Below are positions 1-13,227 of a DNA stretch of 64,000 nt, one piece after another. Source of the DNA: Anthoceros angustus (lineage: Eukaryota > Streptophyta > Anthocerotopsida > Anthocerotales > Anthocerotaceae); NCBI GenBank assembly GCA_010909165.1, contig MU008202.1, positions 248,001 through 312,000 of the forward strand, written 5' to 3'. Below the pieces are notes generated by a model, which saw only the letters and a program-made list of their open reading frames with translations, was not told the DNA's origin and made no database searches. Each line of letters begins with the position of its first letter. Within the stretch, counting starts at the first letter, position 1. Both the position numbers and the translations under genes were made by a program.

Positions 1-2268
1 ATTCCTCATCAAATTATTATATAACAAGTTTTAATAAAATCAATTATTTCAAATAAAATTCTGAATGAAAAAAAATGTAGAGATAATACGTATTTAATAA
101 TACTTATTTTATGGAGCAGATACTGAGGCATGGAATAGTTTGCTAACTACGAGATGTTACAAGGTGTATGAGATGTTACAAGTTGTATGTGGGTATATTG
201 TAGAGCGCTTTTTCAGCGGAGCCAGGGTGGGCGGTTTACGGGAAAGTTCCAGTGTTCCAGTGTTCCAGTCTCCAGTCCGGACGGGGACGCGGTTTGGGTA
301 CGTACCTGCATAGGTTGGGCGCCGGGGTGTGGGGCCACGTGAAAGAGCGTGCACAATGTATTATCTGGGGAGTTTCCCGGACGCCACGTGTCGGGGTTGC
401 GGCGGCGGGTCGCTCTGTTTCGCTTTCAAACTGTAGAAATATCGCGCCAGTCGCGTCCAGGAAAGGGCGGCGAGAGGATGCCGTGTAGCACTTTGCATTG
501 CATGCGGCATGGAGGCATCCATGCATGTATGGCATGGCAAGTTGGCATGGGGCCGGGGCGTGCCTTAATTTTTGGCGCATGATTAGGGTTTTTGCGGGGG
601 CCGTGGCCTGGCCCTGCCAGAGCAGCGCCGATGCTGTGTGCGTAAGCGTAAATGCGGGGAAGCGGGTGCAATAATACCGATAAAGAAGATGCCGGTTACC
701 TTGAAAGGAGAGGAAGTGCAGGGTGCACAACACGTCGGGGAAGCCGGAGTGGGGGAGCGGGGGGTGGACTGTGTGTGGGCTTGGCTCGCGTTTCCGCTTC
801 TCGTTGCCGGGGTCTCGGGGGATTCACGTTGGAGCACGTCCCGCCCTCGCGGCCCCCCGTTCTCACCTCGCCCGCTTAGCCTGCTCCGCTGGGAATCGGA
901 TCCCGGAAGCTGGGCGTGGCGTGGCGCTTTGACTGTGTCGTCTACTGCGCTGGAGGAACTATTTGACCGGGGCATCCAAGTGGAGTCGGCAGGCGCAGAA
1001 CATGCTGGTGGCGTCGCGGCACGTTGGCCGGGCCCGGGCCCGGGCCCGGGCCCTTGCCGCGGATCCAACTCTTCCCTCCCGCGCCAGCAGCAGCGCCAGC
1101 AGCGCCAGCAGCGCCAGGCAGGGCAACACTTGTCAGCGAGCCGCGAGGCGCGGAACGAGGAACGCAACACAACACGAGAGGCGGGCCCGGGCAGCGATGC
1201 AGTGAGCATGCATGGAGACATGGTGGGCAAGGGCTAGGGCTAGGGCTATGGCTATGGCTACCGTGCTGGCTGGCTGCCCCGCTGTTTATATCGGCTTACA
1301 TGCTACTCAACATGGAGGTGGTATTTCAGGGTTTGCTATTACTGCCGGAGAGGGATATGTAGGTAGTATCCAGCCAGCGAGCCGCTGCACGTTTGTCGGG
1401 GCGCGGGGGCCGAGGGGCCGACGCTGCACGGCAGCATGACATCGCCATGCCATTGCGCGGGGGATCCATGTATGCATGTAAAGCAGGCTGCAGGCGCTGG
1501 TGGGGGAGCGGATCGACCAGCTTGATCTGCGCATGTGACATGGATCGCGCCAACTGCCACATGACACCGCCAGCGAGTGCGAATGCGAGTGCGCTAAAAG
1601 GCCAGTCAACACCAACTAACCTGCACAGCACACTGCTCTGCTTTCTGCATCCGTGAACACATGCGTCGGGCATCCCTTCTGACAAGGATCAAGGGCTTGT
1701 AAAGCTGGCCCGGCCCCGTGGGACACCCTGGCTTGGGACTCTAGTCGCACACTCGCAGGACCATGCTTGCCTGCCTTGCACATGAAGCTGCTCGCCGTGA
1801 AAGCCTTGTTTTAGGTCGGTGCAGATGGCATGAAGCTTACCGACTTGTCAGTCCACTTCCCAGCTGCCAGGGAGAGAAAGAATCTCAGTCTGGATAAGGA
1901 GATATCCCGTCCGGAGGCCGCCTCCTGCAGGAGCTGGAAATCAGCTCATCTCCGTGTTTTATCCACCCGGTGACCCAAGAGGAATTCAATTTCGGAATGC
2001 ATGCGCTAATGCAGCATCTGAATACTGAATCTGATGAGCATCGTATTGGCAGGCAGGGTCCGGACTGAACACGAGCTCTGTTTCAGACTTCCCATCGTAT
2101 CCACCCGTGACCGGAGAGGAATGCATGCGCTAGTGCACATCCCGTGTTTCTCGCTTCTGAACCATGGATGATGACTCCGCTATGCGATCATCAGTTTTGT
2201 CAGGTTTTTCGTTTGCCTTTCTGTGCAATACAAAGTGGAGCCAGCCACTGAGAGAACACAACTGATAA
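1..2268. other. GC-rich gene-free stretch
   Basis: The first 150 bases are AT-rich; from about 200 on the sequence becomes strongly GC-rich. Several long reading frames exist on both strands, but they overlap each other, are rich in Arg, Pro, Gly and Ala and show no domain, so I treat them as a composition effect. A short alternating GGGCCC run lies near 1027-1050 and an imperfect (AGGGCT)n run near 1226-1260. It could be a promoter or leader of a gene outside the window; no gene is supported. Confidence 0.5.
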
Positions 2269-2623
2269 ATGTTGCCAGCCTCCTGGGAGATGTTGGTAAC
2301 CTCGTTAGGATTACAGCCGGAATGGAAAGAGTTCGTTGCCCATTTTCACTACCGACACTTGGCTGCCGCAAATTCTGCACTTGACAAAGAACGGGATGCA
2401 CTCAAAGTTTCTGCCTGCGACTGTCACACCGGACCGGGCCCCTTCACCCGCCGGAGCCTACGAGCTCATCGCTCAGGCGGACGTCACGGTGGGGAGCGTC
2501 ACGGGATTGTTCGTCATCAACCTGCACCGCCTGTTTGCACACCAAGGTGCAGAGTTCATGAACTTCGCAGAAGCAGATAGACGGAAGAGACGCCTCAGTG
2601 TGCAAGGGGAAGCTTGTGAATGA
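2269..2623 (+). other. Unassigned open frames, possibly an old exon
   Basis: Two overlapping frames are open here. The one reading ...YELIAQADVTVGSVTGLFVI... (about 2450-2610) has a protein-like composition with alternating hydrophobic residues, unlike the low-complexity frames to its left. I do not recognise the family. No convincing start codon or flanking partner exon was found. It may be a fragment of a decayed gene. Confidence 0.2.
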
Positions 2624-3785
2624 CACGGTCTTTAGACTGCTGCTCTCTCTTGCTCTCTTCTCTGCACATCTCTGCATGGGCCAGTGACTGATCGATGGGG
2701 AAGGCCCGTTAACTTGTGCTCAAGTAAAATGTGGTGGAAGCTGCCTCCGCATCACCACCTTGTATCCTAGCATAGGTCCAACTTCCAACCCGGTATTTCT
2801 GGCGCCACAGACCCGGCATGTCGAGGACAACGAACAATCAAGCCTCAGGCTCTAGAGCAAGCGCTGGAGGTGGAGTAAAGTCATGTGCGTCGTCATCTTC
2901 TTCATGTTCATACCTCCCAGAGCGTCCCGGCAGGAACGTATTCCCTCTTTTCAGGTGATTTGGACTAGACTACAGGTGGTCGGAGGCGGAGGTGCCTTCA
3001 TCGGGCCGCGACCGAACTGAATGTAAGACGCTGGAAAGGAAACCACCTCGTGTCTACTCCGAGTAGTCCTGTCAAGCCGTTGAGCCACGGACATGAAACT
3101 TGCTAAAGAAGCAACACCTACAACTTTTGAAGTACGTACATTTAAGATTAGCTTGGAAGGCTTGGAAGTACGGCATGGACGCATGTGCAAGGCAAATGTA
3201 GGAAGTACATACGTGATGCGCAAGAGCTGGCAAAGCAGACATACTATAGTCTGACTCTTATTATACATCAAGTGGAAAGAAACAAAACTGCTCTGGTTAT
3301 AACAGGTCTTGAAGCCAGTGAAAGAAATCATCAGAGATCAAGGGGCCTCGTTCATCTTCTTTCAAACAAGCTGCCGACCGCCATCTCCTTTTTACAAGTT
3401 TGCCTTCTCGTCTTGTACTGCGCCGTTCCAAACACAGGCATTGGTTTCCACAATGCATTCCAAGCAAATTGCATTCCAAATGCAACTGCCAGGCAAGGCA
3501 TAGCAAGGCTCTTAAAAGCTCGAGATAACTACCGCCGTGGAAGCAGGGGCCATCGGAAGCTCGCGATCGCCCATTCCGGGCGTCGCACTGGAGGCGACTG
3601 GCCGCATTGCAAGGCCCACATCTGCTCAGAACGGTCTACCACCCAGAACCGGGTGATTCGTTCGCATGTTCAGGTTCAAATTGATTTCTTAATCTAACGA
3701 ATTGGGTCTGTGAGCACGGGGTTGATTTTCAAGTTCTATATCTTAAAGGGGGTGAAACGTCGGCCTAATTTTCGAGGAGTGAAGG
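2624..3785. other. Intergenic, no gene seen
   Basis: Mixed-composition DNA. A 170-codon frame at 3185-3697 has no recognisable domain and unremarkable composition. I see no tandem repeat, RNA gene or splice-linked exon set. Confidence 0.4.
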
Positions 3786-3850
3786 AAGAAGAAGAAGAAG
3801 AAGAATTTTATTGAAGTCCACTAAGGACGGATTTCCATCATGGGACTTGG
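3786..3850 (-). mobile_element. 3' tail of a non-LTR retrotransposon (LINE/RTE-like)
   Basis: On the minus strand the phrase CCTTAGTGGACTTCAATAAAA runs into a (TTC)n tract. The same CCTTAGTGGA-(C/T)-T...ATAAA phrase followed by a trinucleotide run recurs at 25838-25885 ((GTT)n) and 26950-27015 ((TTC)n), always in minus orientation. A shared 3' end closed by a short tandem repeat is typical of RTE-type LINEs. No reverse transcriptase frame is recognisable upstream (above 3850), so this would be a 5'-truncated or decayed copy. Confidence 0.4.
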
Positions 3851-4283
3851 TACTTAACAAGTTGTACATTAACAATTTTTACATGGAGTGCCTAAGCTAC
3901 TTAAGCCAAGGGCATCCACTCCCTTTAGACACCCCGTCTAAGTACCGATCTAAGCGTAGGATGCTTAATCACGAAGTTCTTATAAATGTGTGTCCATTTC
4001 GTCGAAGGGCTTCTTGAAGTCCGTTTCGCACTCCTTACTACCTACTCAGTAGTCCAGTTAAATTCCCGCCTTGTACTCCTTACCTCGTTGAACCTCGCTC
4101 TTGGCATGGTATTTCTGCTCACGTCGGGGGATACGCCGGGGAGTAAATAAACCCTCCAGTTCAGTTGAGAAACCAGTCGTCTCCAAGGGACTGGGTGTCG
4201 CTGAAAATGTCTTACCATCCTCATGATCCTCCTCAACTGTGCAAAACCCTTCGATGAACTCTTCACAGCTTTTGGTGAGAGAA

Positions 4284-4809
4284 TCATGAATACCTCTGAA
4301 CCCGACCACCTCCTTGGTAGGCTTCGTTCGAGGCTGCGTCCTGATACCAAGCGAACTTTGCTCCAAATGATCCAAATCTCTTACGGGCAGGAGAATTTCT
4401 CACAAATTTATCCTTATCCAGTATGTTATAAGCCACGGCGTATAGCTTAGTGTACTTGTATACATTTGCTGCAGCCAAACATGCACCGAAAGTTGACGGA
4501 GCTCAGAACGGCTAAAATCAAATAGTAGTAGTCCAAAAGCCCCCGAATGGTATCACCGTTTAGCCATTCTGCACCATATTTTCCTGAAATCTTGTTTACT
4601 ATGAAAATCAGTAGATAACTTACATAGTTTCCTATCCCACTTGTCGATAGTGAAAGTCCCACTCCAACAGCTCGCATATCTTCAGGTGTTTCTGAATAGA
4701 GAAACTCCGTGGAGCAGACTAAGCCTAGGAAATCTTCCTGATCTTCGCGTATAACAATCCAGAGACAAAAGGACCATGAATGTAGAGTTTGTGCGCTGAG
4801 AACACACAC
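4284..4809 (-). pseudogene. NRT1/PTR family (NPF) transporter C-terminal fragment
   Basis: The minus strand encodes EFLYSETPEDMRAVGVGLSL, then an SGIGNYVSYLLIFIV helix and LDYYYLILAVLSSVNF. This is the order seen in the last two or three transmembrane helices of plant nitrate/peptide transporters, where (Y/R)E.P..M+..G..L.LST and a late LDYYY.LLAVLS..N are family hallmarks. After VNFRCMF a one-base shift is needed to reach the expected ANVYKYTK tail near 4470. The other ten or so helices are absent: directly upstream on this strand lies the last exon of RPN11. It is a truncated, frameshifted fragment in the RPN11 3' flank, probably transcribed as part of that 3' UTR if at all. Confidence 0.6.
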
Positions 4810-4816
4810 CTGGAGC

Positions 4817-6220
<1,404 letters not shown>

Positions 6221-6299
6221 ATCTGTCCGCCACCAAATTGCAGCACTGACGGGCTGCAGCAACAATTTCTTGCTCGCTCCCGGATGCCCCCAAAAACGG

Positions 6300-6937
6300 A
6301 CTACCTTATTGAGAACGGCAATTGAGCTCTATGGCAGGGCCAGGTTTGAGGCGAGTAAGGCGGGCACCGAAGGATGGTAAGCTCTTTTTCTATTCTTTAC
6401 TTATTTATTAGGGTTTAGGGTTCAAAGAAATGGTGTTTTGAATGTAGTAAAAGAACAATGGATTTATCTACACATTGTCAAATTGTGTTTCATATATTTT
6501 TTATTATCCCGGATATTTTTCAACCGATTATATCTCCAGAGTTTTGCAAATAGTGCATGAGGGCGTTGAGTATAAGCCAATTCTCGATACACTACACATG
6601 CAAAAATCAAGTATTGCTAGAAATAATATTTGAAGTTTCAAATACAAATGTGATACAAACTCACGGGGCAACGAATATTTAGAGTAAAAAACTTTAACAA
6701 GAAAGACGTTCCACAGTCTCTCCACATATTGGTGTTTGCAAACAAACCACACACTTAGGGCTTGTAGGCTGCACAAATGAATTCACAATTTAATTGTAAA
6801 AACTTGAATAGACATAGTTAATTAACTAAATAAGGACAGCGAGACATATACTACCACTACAGAAGACATGCAATATATGTCATGTCGACATGTAACAACA
6901 CATACAATATAGAGTAACATACAAGAAATATGTTGCA
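6300..6937. other. RPN11 upstream region, AT-rich, no gene
   Basis: The sequence turns AT-rich immediately upstream of RPN11 and holds no recognisable coding region. The RPN11 promoter must lie in its first few hundred bases; no single motif stands out. Confidence 0.4.
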
Positions 6938-7095
6938 ACTACATCTTACGAATGGTTATCGATGAGGCTAATGAGTCCCTTTGCTTGAAACCACATCTCA
7001 CGAATGGTTATCGATGAGGCTAATGAGTCCCTTTTCCTGAAACCACATCTTACGAATGGTTGTGGATGAGGCTAATGAGTCCCTTTCCTTGAATG
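6938..7095. repeat. Three tandem copies of a 52-bp unit
   Basis: The unit contains CTTACGAATGGTTATCGATG followed by AGGCTAATGAGTCCCTTT and repeats three times with a few substitutions (for example GGTTATCGATG against GGTTGTGGATG in the third copy). No ORF runs through it. The surrounding 7100-7480 stretch is AT-rich and empty. Confidence 0.85.
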
Positions 7096-7488
7096 TTGTT
7101 TGCCTGTTAAAAGACCATGTTTTCAAAGTGAGTGATTCATCCTGCCCACACCACGTGTTTCAGCCAACACTGAAGTTGGTACCCTTTCTTCCATGTAAGT
7201 TAACTTAATGCTGGATGACGACAGCCACATGACTTTTGTGGAAGAGGTCATTTTCCACACAAGCTGTCCTTAGCTTGGGAAATTGTCCCTAGCTTTTTAA
7301 TGTAGCTTTAATCTTGAGCTTTTATATGTATCTTTTTTGTCAAGAGCTTTTTGTCTTTTAGTGTTAATACGGAATTCTCCACAGCACAGTGCATACTTTG
7401 GGTCTGGAGTGATCAATTAATTGGATCCTAGCCCGTTCAGAAGCCAACACATTGAAGCTAAATCTAAAGCTAAAAGCTGCATTTGTTT

Positions 7489-7677
7489 CTATCTAGAAAT
7501 GACATGTGAAAAGGAATAGCCATCACATGAGGCAACAGGAGGAAGTAGCAGGTTGTTATATAACACCCTTGTGCGGTGCATCCTGCGGGGAGGGAGATGG
7601 TTGGAAGCCAGCTCTTGCAGCTGATGCTGTTTCGTTAATTTATCGGTGACTGTGCAAGAAAGGGGATTACTGATCAA
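7489..7677 (-). pseudogene. Partial copy of the small unknown ORF at 22438-22920
   Basis: Translated on the minus strand it reads NHLPPRRMHRTRVLYNNLLL and then PPVASCDGYSFSHVISR. This matches NHLPPRRVHHTGVFSDNQLL and PPAASGEGYSFSQVISR in the ORF at 22.4 kb. The match starts in the middle of that ORF and ends at a stop after VISR, so the C-terminal third is absent. The similarity extends at base level over about 150 bp. Confidence 0.7.
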
Positions 7678-7764
7678 TTTCTAAAGCATAAAAATTTCAT
7701 AATAATAAATAAAATAATACAACACGACAAGAATCAATAGTAGTACGACGGGGGAAAGCAGCAA

Positions 7765-8165
7765 GTTGTCAGAGAATACCCTATGTGGTGCATCCTACAG
7801 GGAGGGAGATGTTTGGAAACTTTAACTGCGGTTTCAGCTCCTACAGCTGTTGCTGGCTAGTTCGAGTCCCCCTGAGAAGAATGCGCATTTTCCAAAGCCG
7901 CTTAGTGCTGCAATGCAATGACTCGCTGATGCTCCATACGGGCATTCTGTTCTGGACTGATGGACACAGGAGCGCATCGTGATCGGGTGGGGAGTAGTTG
8001 GGAGGAGAAGACATGACGCACGTGAAGGACAAATTGAGTGGAGGACACTCAAACTAGACGAAAATTCCACCCATGTGTAATTGCGTTGTAGCTGCCTTGC
8101 CAATACAAGGGTGGTAAGCAAACCATGTACCTAACTAAACTTAAATACCTCACGAAGTGCCTAAT
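7765..8165 (-). pseudogene. 5' copy of the small unknown ORF, frameshifted
   Basis: On the minus strand the order is a 5' flank (CGTGAGGTATTTAAGTTTAG and following), an ATG at about 8014, MSSPPNYSPP, the CCATCAGTCC block and the NHLPP-equivalent region. This is collinear with about 22310-22700 on the plus strand. A one-base loss after SPP shifts the frame, and a CAC TAA stop falls in the conserved reading. Copy A (here) and copy B (7489-7677) lie head-to-tail, so a partial tandem duplication is likely. It includes the untranslated flank, so it is a DNA-level duplicate rather than only a coding relic. Confidence 0.7.
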
Positions 8166-8291
8166 TCTAGAGTATGCCCATAAGTTCATTGGTGTACATA
8201 CATGACGTTTGTGACATGTATGAATTGCATGTAAATACCTTCCAACGAATTCAACGTCAAAGCTGTACCTGAACATATTCTTCATTGGTGG

Positions 8292-8594
8292 CTACGATCC
8301 CTGGCTTATGAAACAGCTAGATAGCTGGAAATGCGTTAAAGTGGTGTTGGCGCGCAGCATGCAGGCCACAGCTTCTCCCAATGAAGAGTCGATAGGCTCG
8401 TGGCCAGATCCAAATATGTCTAGCGAGTTGTCAGCGGACTCGTTGGCGAAGAGGCTTGGGAGCAACACTCCCGGCCTCACTCTGCGTCCACACATACCGG
8501 TCAATGATCGGGCCAACAGCATGGCCGTTATCCCTGCCTGCTTTGGCTTACCCTGTCTACTAGGAGATTGCATTGAGCATGCAACCACATGCAC
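8292..8594 (-). other. LRR-like fragment
   Basis: The frame ends LGEAVACMLRANTTLTHFQL SSCFISQGS. This resembles one repeat of the ribonuclease-inhibitor/NLRC3-type leucine-rich family (pattern ALA..L+.NTTLT.L.L....I...G). Only about one repeat is visible and the preceding 60 residues are not recognisable, so it is at most a relic. Confidence 0.3.
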
Positions 8595-8599
8595 TTTTT

Positions 8600-9689
8600 A
8601 ACAGGGCAACTACTTATTAACCTAATTAAACCTTTTTATCTTATTTCGCAAAGTGCCTATGCCACTAAAAATATTCCAAAGTGAGGAAGTCTTATTAAAG
8701 CACCAAATTTTTTAACTGCTATGTTTTGATAGGAAATCGCGAGAAAAAACACCATTGGATATTGGACGAAGCAACTCCCCAATTCGGATGGTTGCCTCAC
8801 TTGGAAAGCTTGGCTATTGGATGCTACCGTAGCCTAGTTCATGCTGCTGTTGTGGAAGCGGAATCCTGGCACCAGAATGCAGCACTTTAGGGTGACTCGC
8901 ATTGGAGTCTTGGATAGGTTCACCTAGGTGTCAAGTAAGCTGGTGAGACAGTCCCACTAGATGGGATTCCTATAGCGGACTCCCTAATTTTCATCCAAGT
9001 TGGTCTTCTATTGGCGAGTTCGTTTCGACGTTCTCATATGACCCTCGCTCACGAGGCACTAGAAAGTGGGTGGGAAGAAGATTTTCTCTTTGCACGTCAT
9101 GGAACCCTAATTCAGGTTCCATTCTTGTAATATGTATACAGCTAATTGCTGTAAATAATTAATCAGATATATTTTTATGTTTTTCTAATCAAGTCCTACA
9201 ACAAGACAAGGCGTAGTATGCTCGTAAGCAGGGAACGGGGCTACCTCTCTCCTACTTTCTTTCTTTGGGCAGCGGGTGTCCATCGCCCTCCAAAGAGCAC
9301 TCCCATGTCCTCCATGAAGCATGTATGTACCTACATTAGGATAGGATAAAGATGAAGATGAAGATGAAGAAGCAAGGTAGCGGCATCGAACCTTGAAAGG
9401 GGAACACTATTATTGCATATGCGATGCATGCGACAAGCTTTTTGGACCCCAAACAATGTGACGTGTGTTGTGAGTGAGCATGTCATGGAGCAGCGTGTGG
9501 AAACTTGGTGTGTCGTGGAGTGGGACACCAGGCTTGTTGCGGGCCATGTCTCCAGGTGAAGGCGGGTGTTCGGCGTGGACGATTGCGTGCGTGTTTGATC
9601 AGCTGTGGAGCAGCAACAGAGACTGGAGACGGAGGTGGATACATTCACACGCTGCCTAAATTTCTAAAACGCTGCGGTATCGTCTCCTC
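8600..9689. other. Intergenic with weak coding relics
   Basis: Around 8745-8890 the plus strand reads ...FGWLPHLESLAIGCYRSLVH..., which looks like one leucine-rich repeat of an NB-LRR protein (LP.LE.L.I..C.SL). It is too short to call. Around 9050-9190 an AT-rich stretch follows CTTGTAATATGTATACAGC and could be the end of an old LTR, but no partner LTR is in the window. A short (GATGAA)n run lies near 9350. Confidence 0.3.
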
Positions 9690-10316
9690 GTGACTCCGTC
9701 GCGACTCGCGACTCGCGACTCTCGCATCGCATCTGGAGTTAATATAAACAAGGGCGTCTCGGGGCGCGCGCCCGCTCTAGCGCGGCCCCTCGCCACAAGA
9801 CGCCGGCAAGAGCAGGCGCGGGCAGGTGTAGCCCGGGCGCACTGTGCTCCACTGCCGCGGACGCCCGCCCTCGGGCGCTCTCTCTCTCTCCCGGAGCCCG
9901 GGGCCTCGTGGGCGCCTCTTTCTAGGAGGCCGCTTCTTGCAGGCCATTTGCCCACGAGCCGGGTCCCCTATCGCTTGAGGCTTTCAGGCTCGCACGCCCC
10001 CGGTCCATCGGGCCTGGTCCGGTTCCCCGCACCGGTCTCCGGCTCCGTCCAGGCGGAGGCTCGCACGCCCGCCCGCGCTGCGTGTGAGACCTGCTGCCGC
10101 CGGGTCGTTGGAGGTGCTGGAAGTGGGCGGAAGGTGGGCTGGGAGCAGCGGCAGGGGCAGCGGCTGCAGCACCAGCATGTAGGCCCGGGAGCGGGAGGAA
10201 TTGGGACATCCGGGCGGGCCTGGGCGGCAGGGATGCCGGAGCGGCGCAATTCGGGCGGCGGGGCACCGTGATCCGTGCAGAGGCGTCCAGCCCGGCCCAG
10301 CCCACCGAGCGCGAGG
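9690..10316 (+). promoter_or_regulatory. GC-rich promoter/leader of the RING-H2 gene
   Basis: An abrupt GC-rich block directly precedes the probable start codon at 10317. It is rich in GGGCGCGCGC, CCCGGGCGC and pyrimidine runs (CTCTCTCTCTC near 9885). Long reading frames on both strands are composition effects. I infer that it holds the core promoter and 5' UTR; no TATA box is obvious. Confidence 0.45.
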
Positions 10317-11385
10317 ATGGGATCCAGCAGCAGCCGGGACGTGCACTACCCGGACGGCGGCAGAGAGCGGGAGCGGGAGCACGGCCACGGCCACCACGGC
10401 CACGGGCAGGGATGGAGGCGGGAGAGGGAAGTCGATCCCCACGCCCACGCCCACCGCCCATACTACCGCAGCAGCGAGGTGTTGCTTCTTCGTCTTGTTG
10501 CTCCTTTGCTTCTCGCTTCCCGTCTCGGCCAGCTCCCCGGCCGGGAGGAATTTGCAACGTGAGTGGGGTGGTGGGTCGCGTGCCTGCCTGCCTGTCTGCC
10601 TGCCTACCTGCGTTTCTTGGCTTGCTCACCGTCTGTGTGGGTGGGGAGTGCAGATCTGCTGCCTCTTGCATGCTCTTGTGGCGACTGTGGTGCCGGATCT
10701 GCGCCTTGTGTTTGACCGCTTCTGGTTGGGGTTGCGGATTGTGGTCGTGATTGCGAGTACCTGGGGTTCCTGCTTGCGTGAGGTTACGTCCAGATGAGGG
10801 ATGGTTGGAGCGGAGTTGCTTAGGTTTCTCCTCGCTGGTTTGGCAAGCTGGAGTTTACATGGAGATGGAGGAGTTTGTGCGAGTTTTCGGGCTTTGGAAA
10901 ATAGTGGGTTGCTACATGGGGTCGCGTACCTGATCTGACTGATACCAACTCCGTTGCTTTTTTGTTCTACTCCGTTGCATTCTGTGTTGCTGCGCTTGAT
11001 GACGGCGGGCTGATTCCGTTTTGCTGCCACCCAGAACCCGCACGGCCAGGACAGGTCACGGTCGAGTCGGACTCGAGCGGGGAGGCCCAGCAGTTATGGC
11101 GAGAGGTATCTGCCCTCGGCAACTCCGTCTGGAAGGGGGGCTGCCGGGTCTGTGAAGCCCGTTTCGGTTGATGCCGAGCTGACTGCGATTGAGGTTGGGC
11201 GAGGGCAGCAGTTGGTGCAGCTTCATACCGCGAATGATGGGAGCGGGAGCTCGGTGTCTTCGTCGGTGCTTCCTGCCGTGCCGGCTACTGGGGGAGGTAG
11301 TGTGGCGGATGCAGGGACGGCGAGCAACTGTGTTGCGAGTCAGGCCTTCGTCAGCTCGCATGATGGGAGTGGGTCTGGCTCCAGT

Positions 11386-11423
<38 letters not shown>

Positions 11424-13227
11424 CACAGACTCTGATACACCTCTGGCCGGGAGGCGTCCTTTGGTGGGCGATGACCTTGAGAGTGCAGGAAGAGGGCAAA
11501 TTGAACTAGCAGCAGCGTCAGGTGGTGCAGTGGGGTTTGAAGGATACGTCAGCGCTGCTGCCACGGGTGGTGCCCGGCAAGCTTATGACGAAGAAGGGCT
11601 GCGGGCTGCTTGTGAGACAAATTTTCATCGTCATCGCGTTAACGAAATGCAGGAGCGACTCCGAAGATATGCCGGACTGCCCCCTTCGTTGGACATACAG
11701 GAGCTGGAAAGAAGGGGTATTCTATCTGCAGAGTCCCATCTTGGAGTGCAACGACGGAGGATGGAGATCATGTCTGGTGGCCTTGATGATGTAGGCCAGA
11801 ATGTTGGAGCGTCAACTAACAGTGATGCTTTTGACTTGACGGCATGGTCTTCACCTTCCTTCAGAGCATGGGACGGGTCTTCCGGCCCGTGGCCTCAGGC
11901 TCACCAAGAGCAACCTCTGTACTCCGAAGGTTGGGAGGGGAACATCACTATTAGGCGACCTGGTAGTCAGGGTATTGAAACTAGTTCTCCGCAGGTAGGA
12001 ACCTCTGGGCAGGCAAGCCCACCTCATGTAGAGTCGGCTGGGTCGTCTCGGACGGATTCTGGTGGACGTGAATCTAGGCGGAATGGTGGGAGGAGGCTGT
12101 GGGATGCTCTAACAAGGGCTGCATCACACCGCCGCACCACAACCAGTCCGCCACCTGTTGTCATCCCTGAAGAGGTGGAAGAATTTGGGTCTTCTACAGA
12201 CAGATGGACAGCCCTCAGAGATTGGCGTTCAGGCCCCGAGGAAGAGAGATTTGGTGATGGGGGCATTGTACAGACTGGCAGAAGTCTGGATCTGGAGGAA
12301 CGGCGACGTCGCGTGAGATCACAGGTTTGTTTCATGTCCATTGTGGCAGCCACTGGGATATGCTCTGTGAGGTGTTGCATTTTGTCTAATTTTGGCTTGG
12401 CCTCACAGGTTTGGGCTCTGCAACGCCTGAGCAATGGTCTTGAGGGTGTCCCTGGTCATGGAACTCCCTGTTCTCGTGGTGGATATCATCATGGCAGTCG
12501 ATGTTCTTGTGAATCACACGCATCGAGTGATGATACTAACACGAGAGCTAGCATATCAAGGATCATCATGTTGGCAGAAGCTTTGTTTGAGGTAGTTGTT
12601 TGCTGCCTCTTCTCTGCAGTCGGTCCAGCAGTTGGCCATGTCATGTTTCCTTGAACAATGTCCATCTTGGTCGCGCAGGTTTTAGATGAGATTCATCGAC
12701 AGTCTGTGGCGTTGTCCCGATCTGCAACTGTTTCACTTGCCTCCCTTCCGGCCCCTGATACAGTGGTGGATGCCATTCCGATCCGGATACACAAAAAGCC
12801 TGAGAGCACCAAAAATATCTGTGAAGACGTTGCACAGTAAGTAATCCCATGGTCTTGCCTCTTCCCTGTGTGTGTGTTTCTGTGCTCTTGCCTCTGTACC
12901 TGTGTGTGTGTATCGTCATCGCAGTTGTAACACAAGCCACGCTCGTGTGTTTTTCATGTAGGTGCTATATCTGCCTGGTGGAATATGAGGAAGGTGATCA
13001 TGTCCGGGTTCTACCTTGCCAACATGAATATCATATGGCCTGCGTGGACAAATGGTTGAAGGAAATCCACAGGTATGTAGTTCTGTCACCTGTGTGTGGG
13101 CGTTTTGCGCAAGCCCTTACGTCGTCTGATAAATGTTGGGTCTTGGTGTAGAGTGTGTCCCTTGTGCCGGGGGAATGTGTGTGAAAGCGCTGGAAGTAAC
13201 CGCAGCTCGGCCCCATCAATCGCCTAG
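10317..13227 (+). CDS. RING-H2 E3 ubiquitin ligase, plant-specific family
   Basis: Probable E3 ligase. Later exons are secure: 11055(or 11035)-12324, 12409-12591, 12679-12836, 12962-13072 and 13152-13227. They read [21 protein letters not shown], then [19 protein letters not shown], then [20 protein letters not shown] and [11 protein letters not shown], ending [11 protein letters not shown]. The C-x2-C...C-x-H-x2-H-x2-C...C-P-x-C ligands make a complete RING-H2 domain at the C-terminus. The long N-terminal half is disordered, with a poly-Ser tract (CAG repeat, about 11390-11425). Exon 1 is less certain: ATG at 10317 gives [15 protein letters not shown], a possible myristoylation signal. A good donor at 10559 fits the acceptor before 11055 (679 aa), while a donor near 10483 fits 11035. 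It converges with the GTPase gene. Confidence 0.85.

Noticed and set aside
583..1237. Overlapping 200-codon frames on both strands near the left end
   Set aside because: Pro/Arg/Gly/Ala-rich frames open on both strands in GC-rich DNA, no domain and no exon partners.
1226..1260. Telomere-like (AGGGCT)n run
   Set aside because: The unit is not the plant TTTAGGG repeat and the run is short and imperfect.
6938..7095. Hammerhead-ribozyme-like words (CTAATGAGTCC ... GAAAC) in the 52-bp repeats
   Set aside because: The core would need CTGATGA, and the stem II partner (GGAC before GAAAC) is absent. No flanking stems pair.
8930..9190. Possible LTR end
   Set aside because: The AT-rich tail and polyadenylation-like words are suggestive, but there is no second LTR, primer-binding site or polymerase frame.
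9922..10671. 249-codon minus-strand frame opposite the RING gene start
   Set aside because: It is antisense to the GC-rich leader and first exon, and is low complexity.
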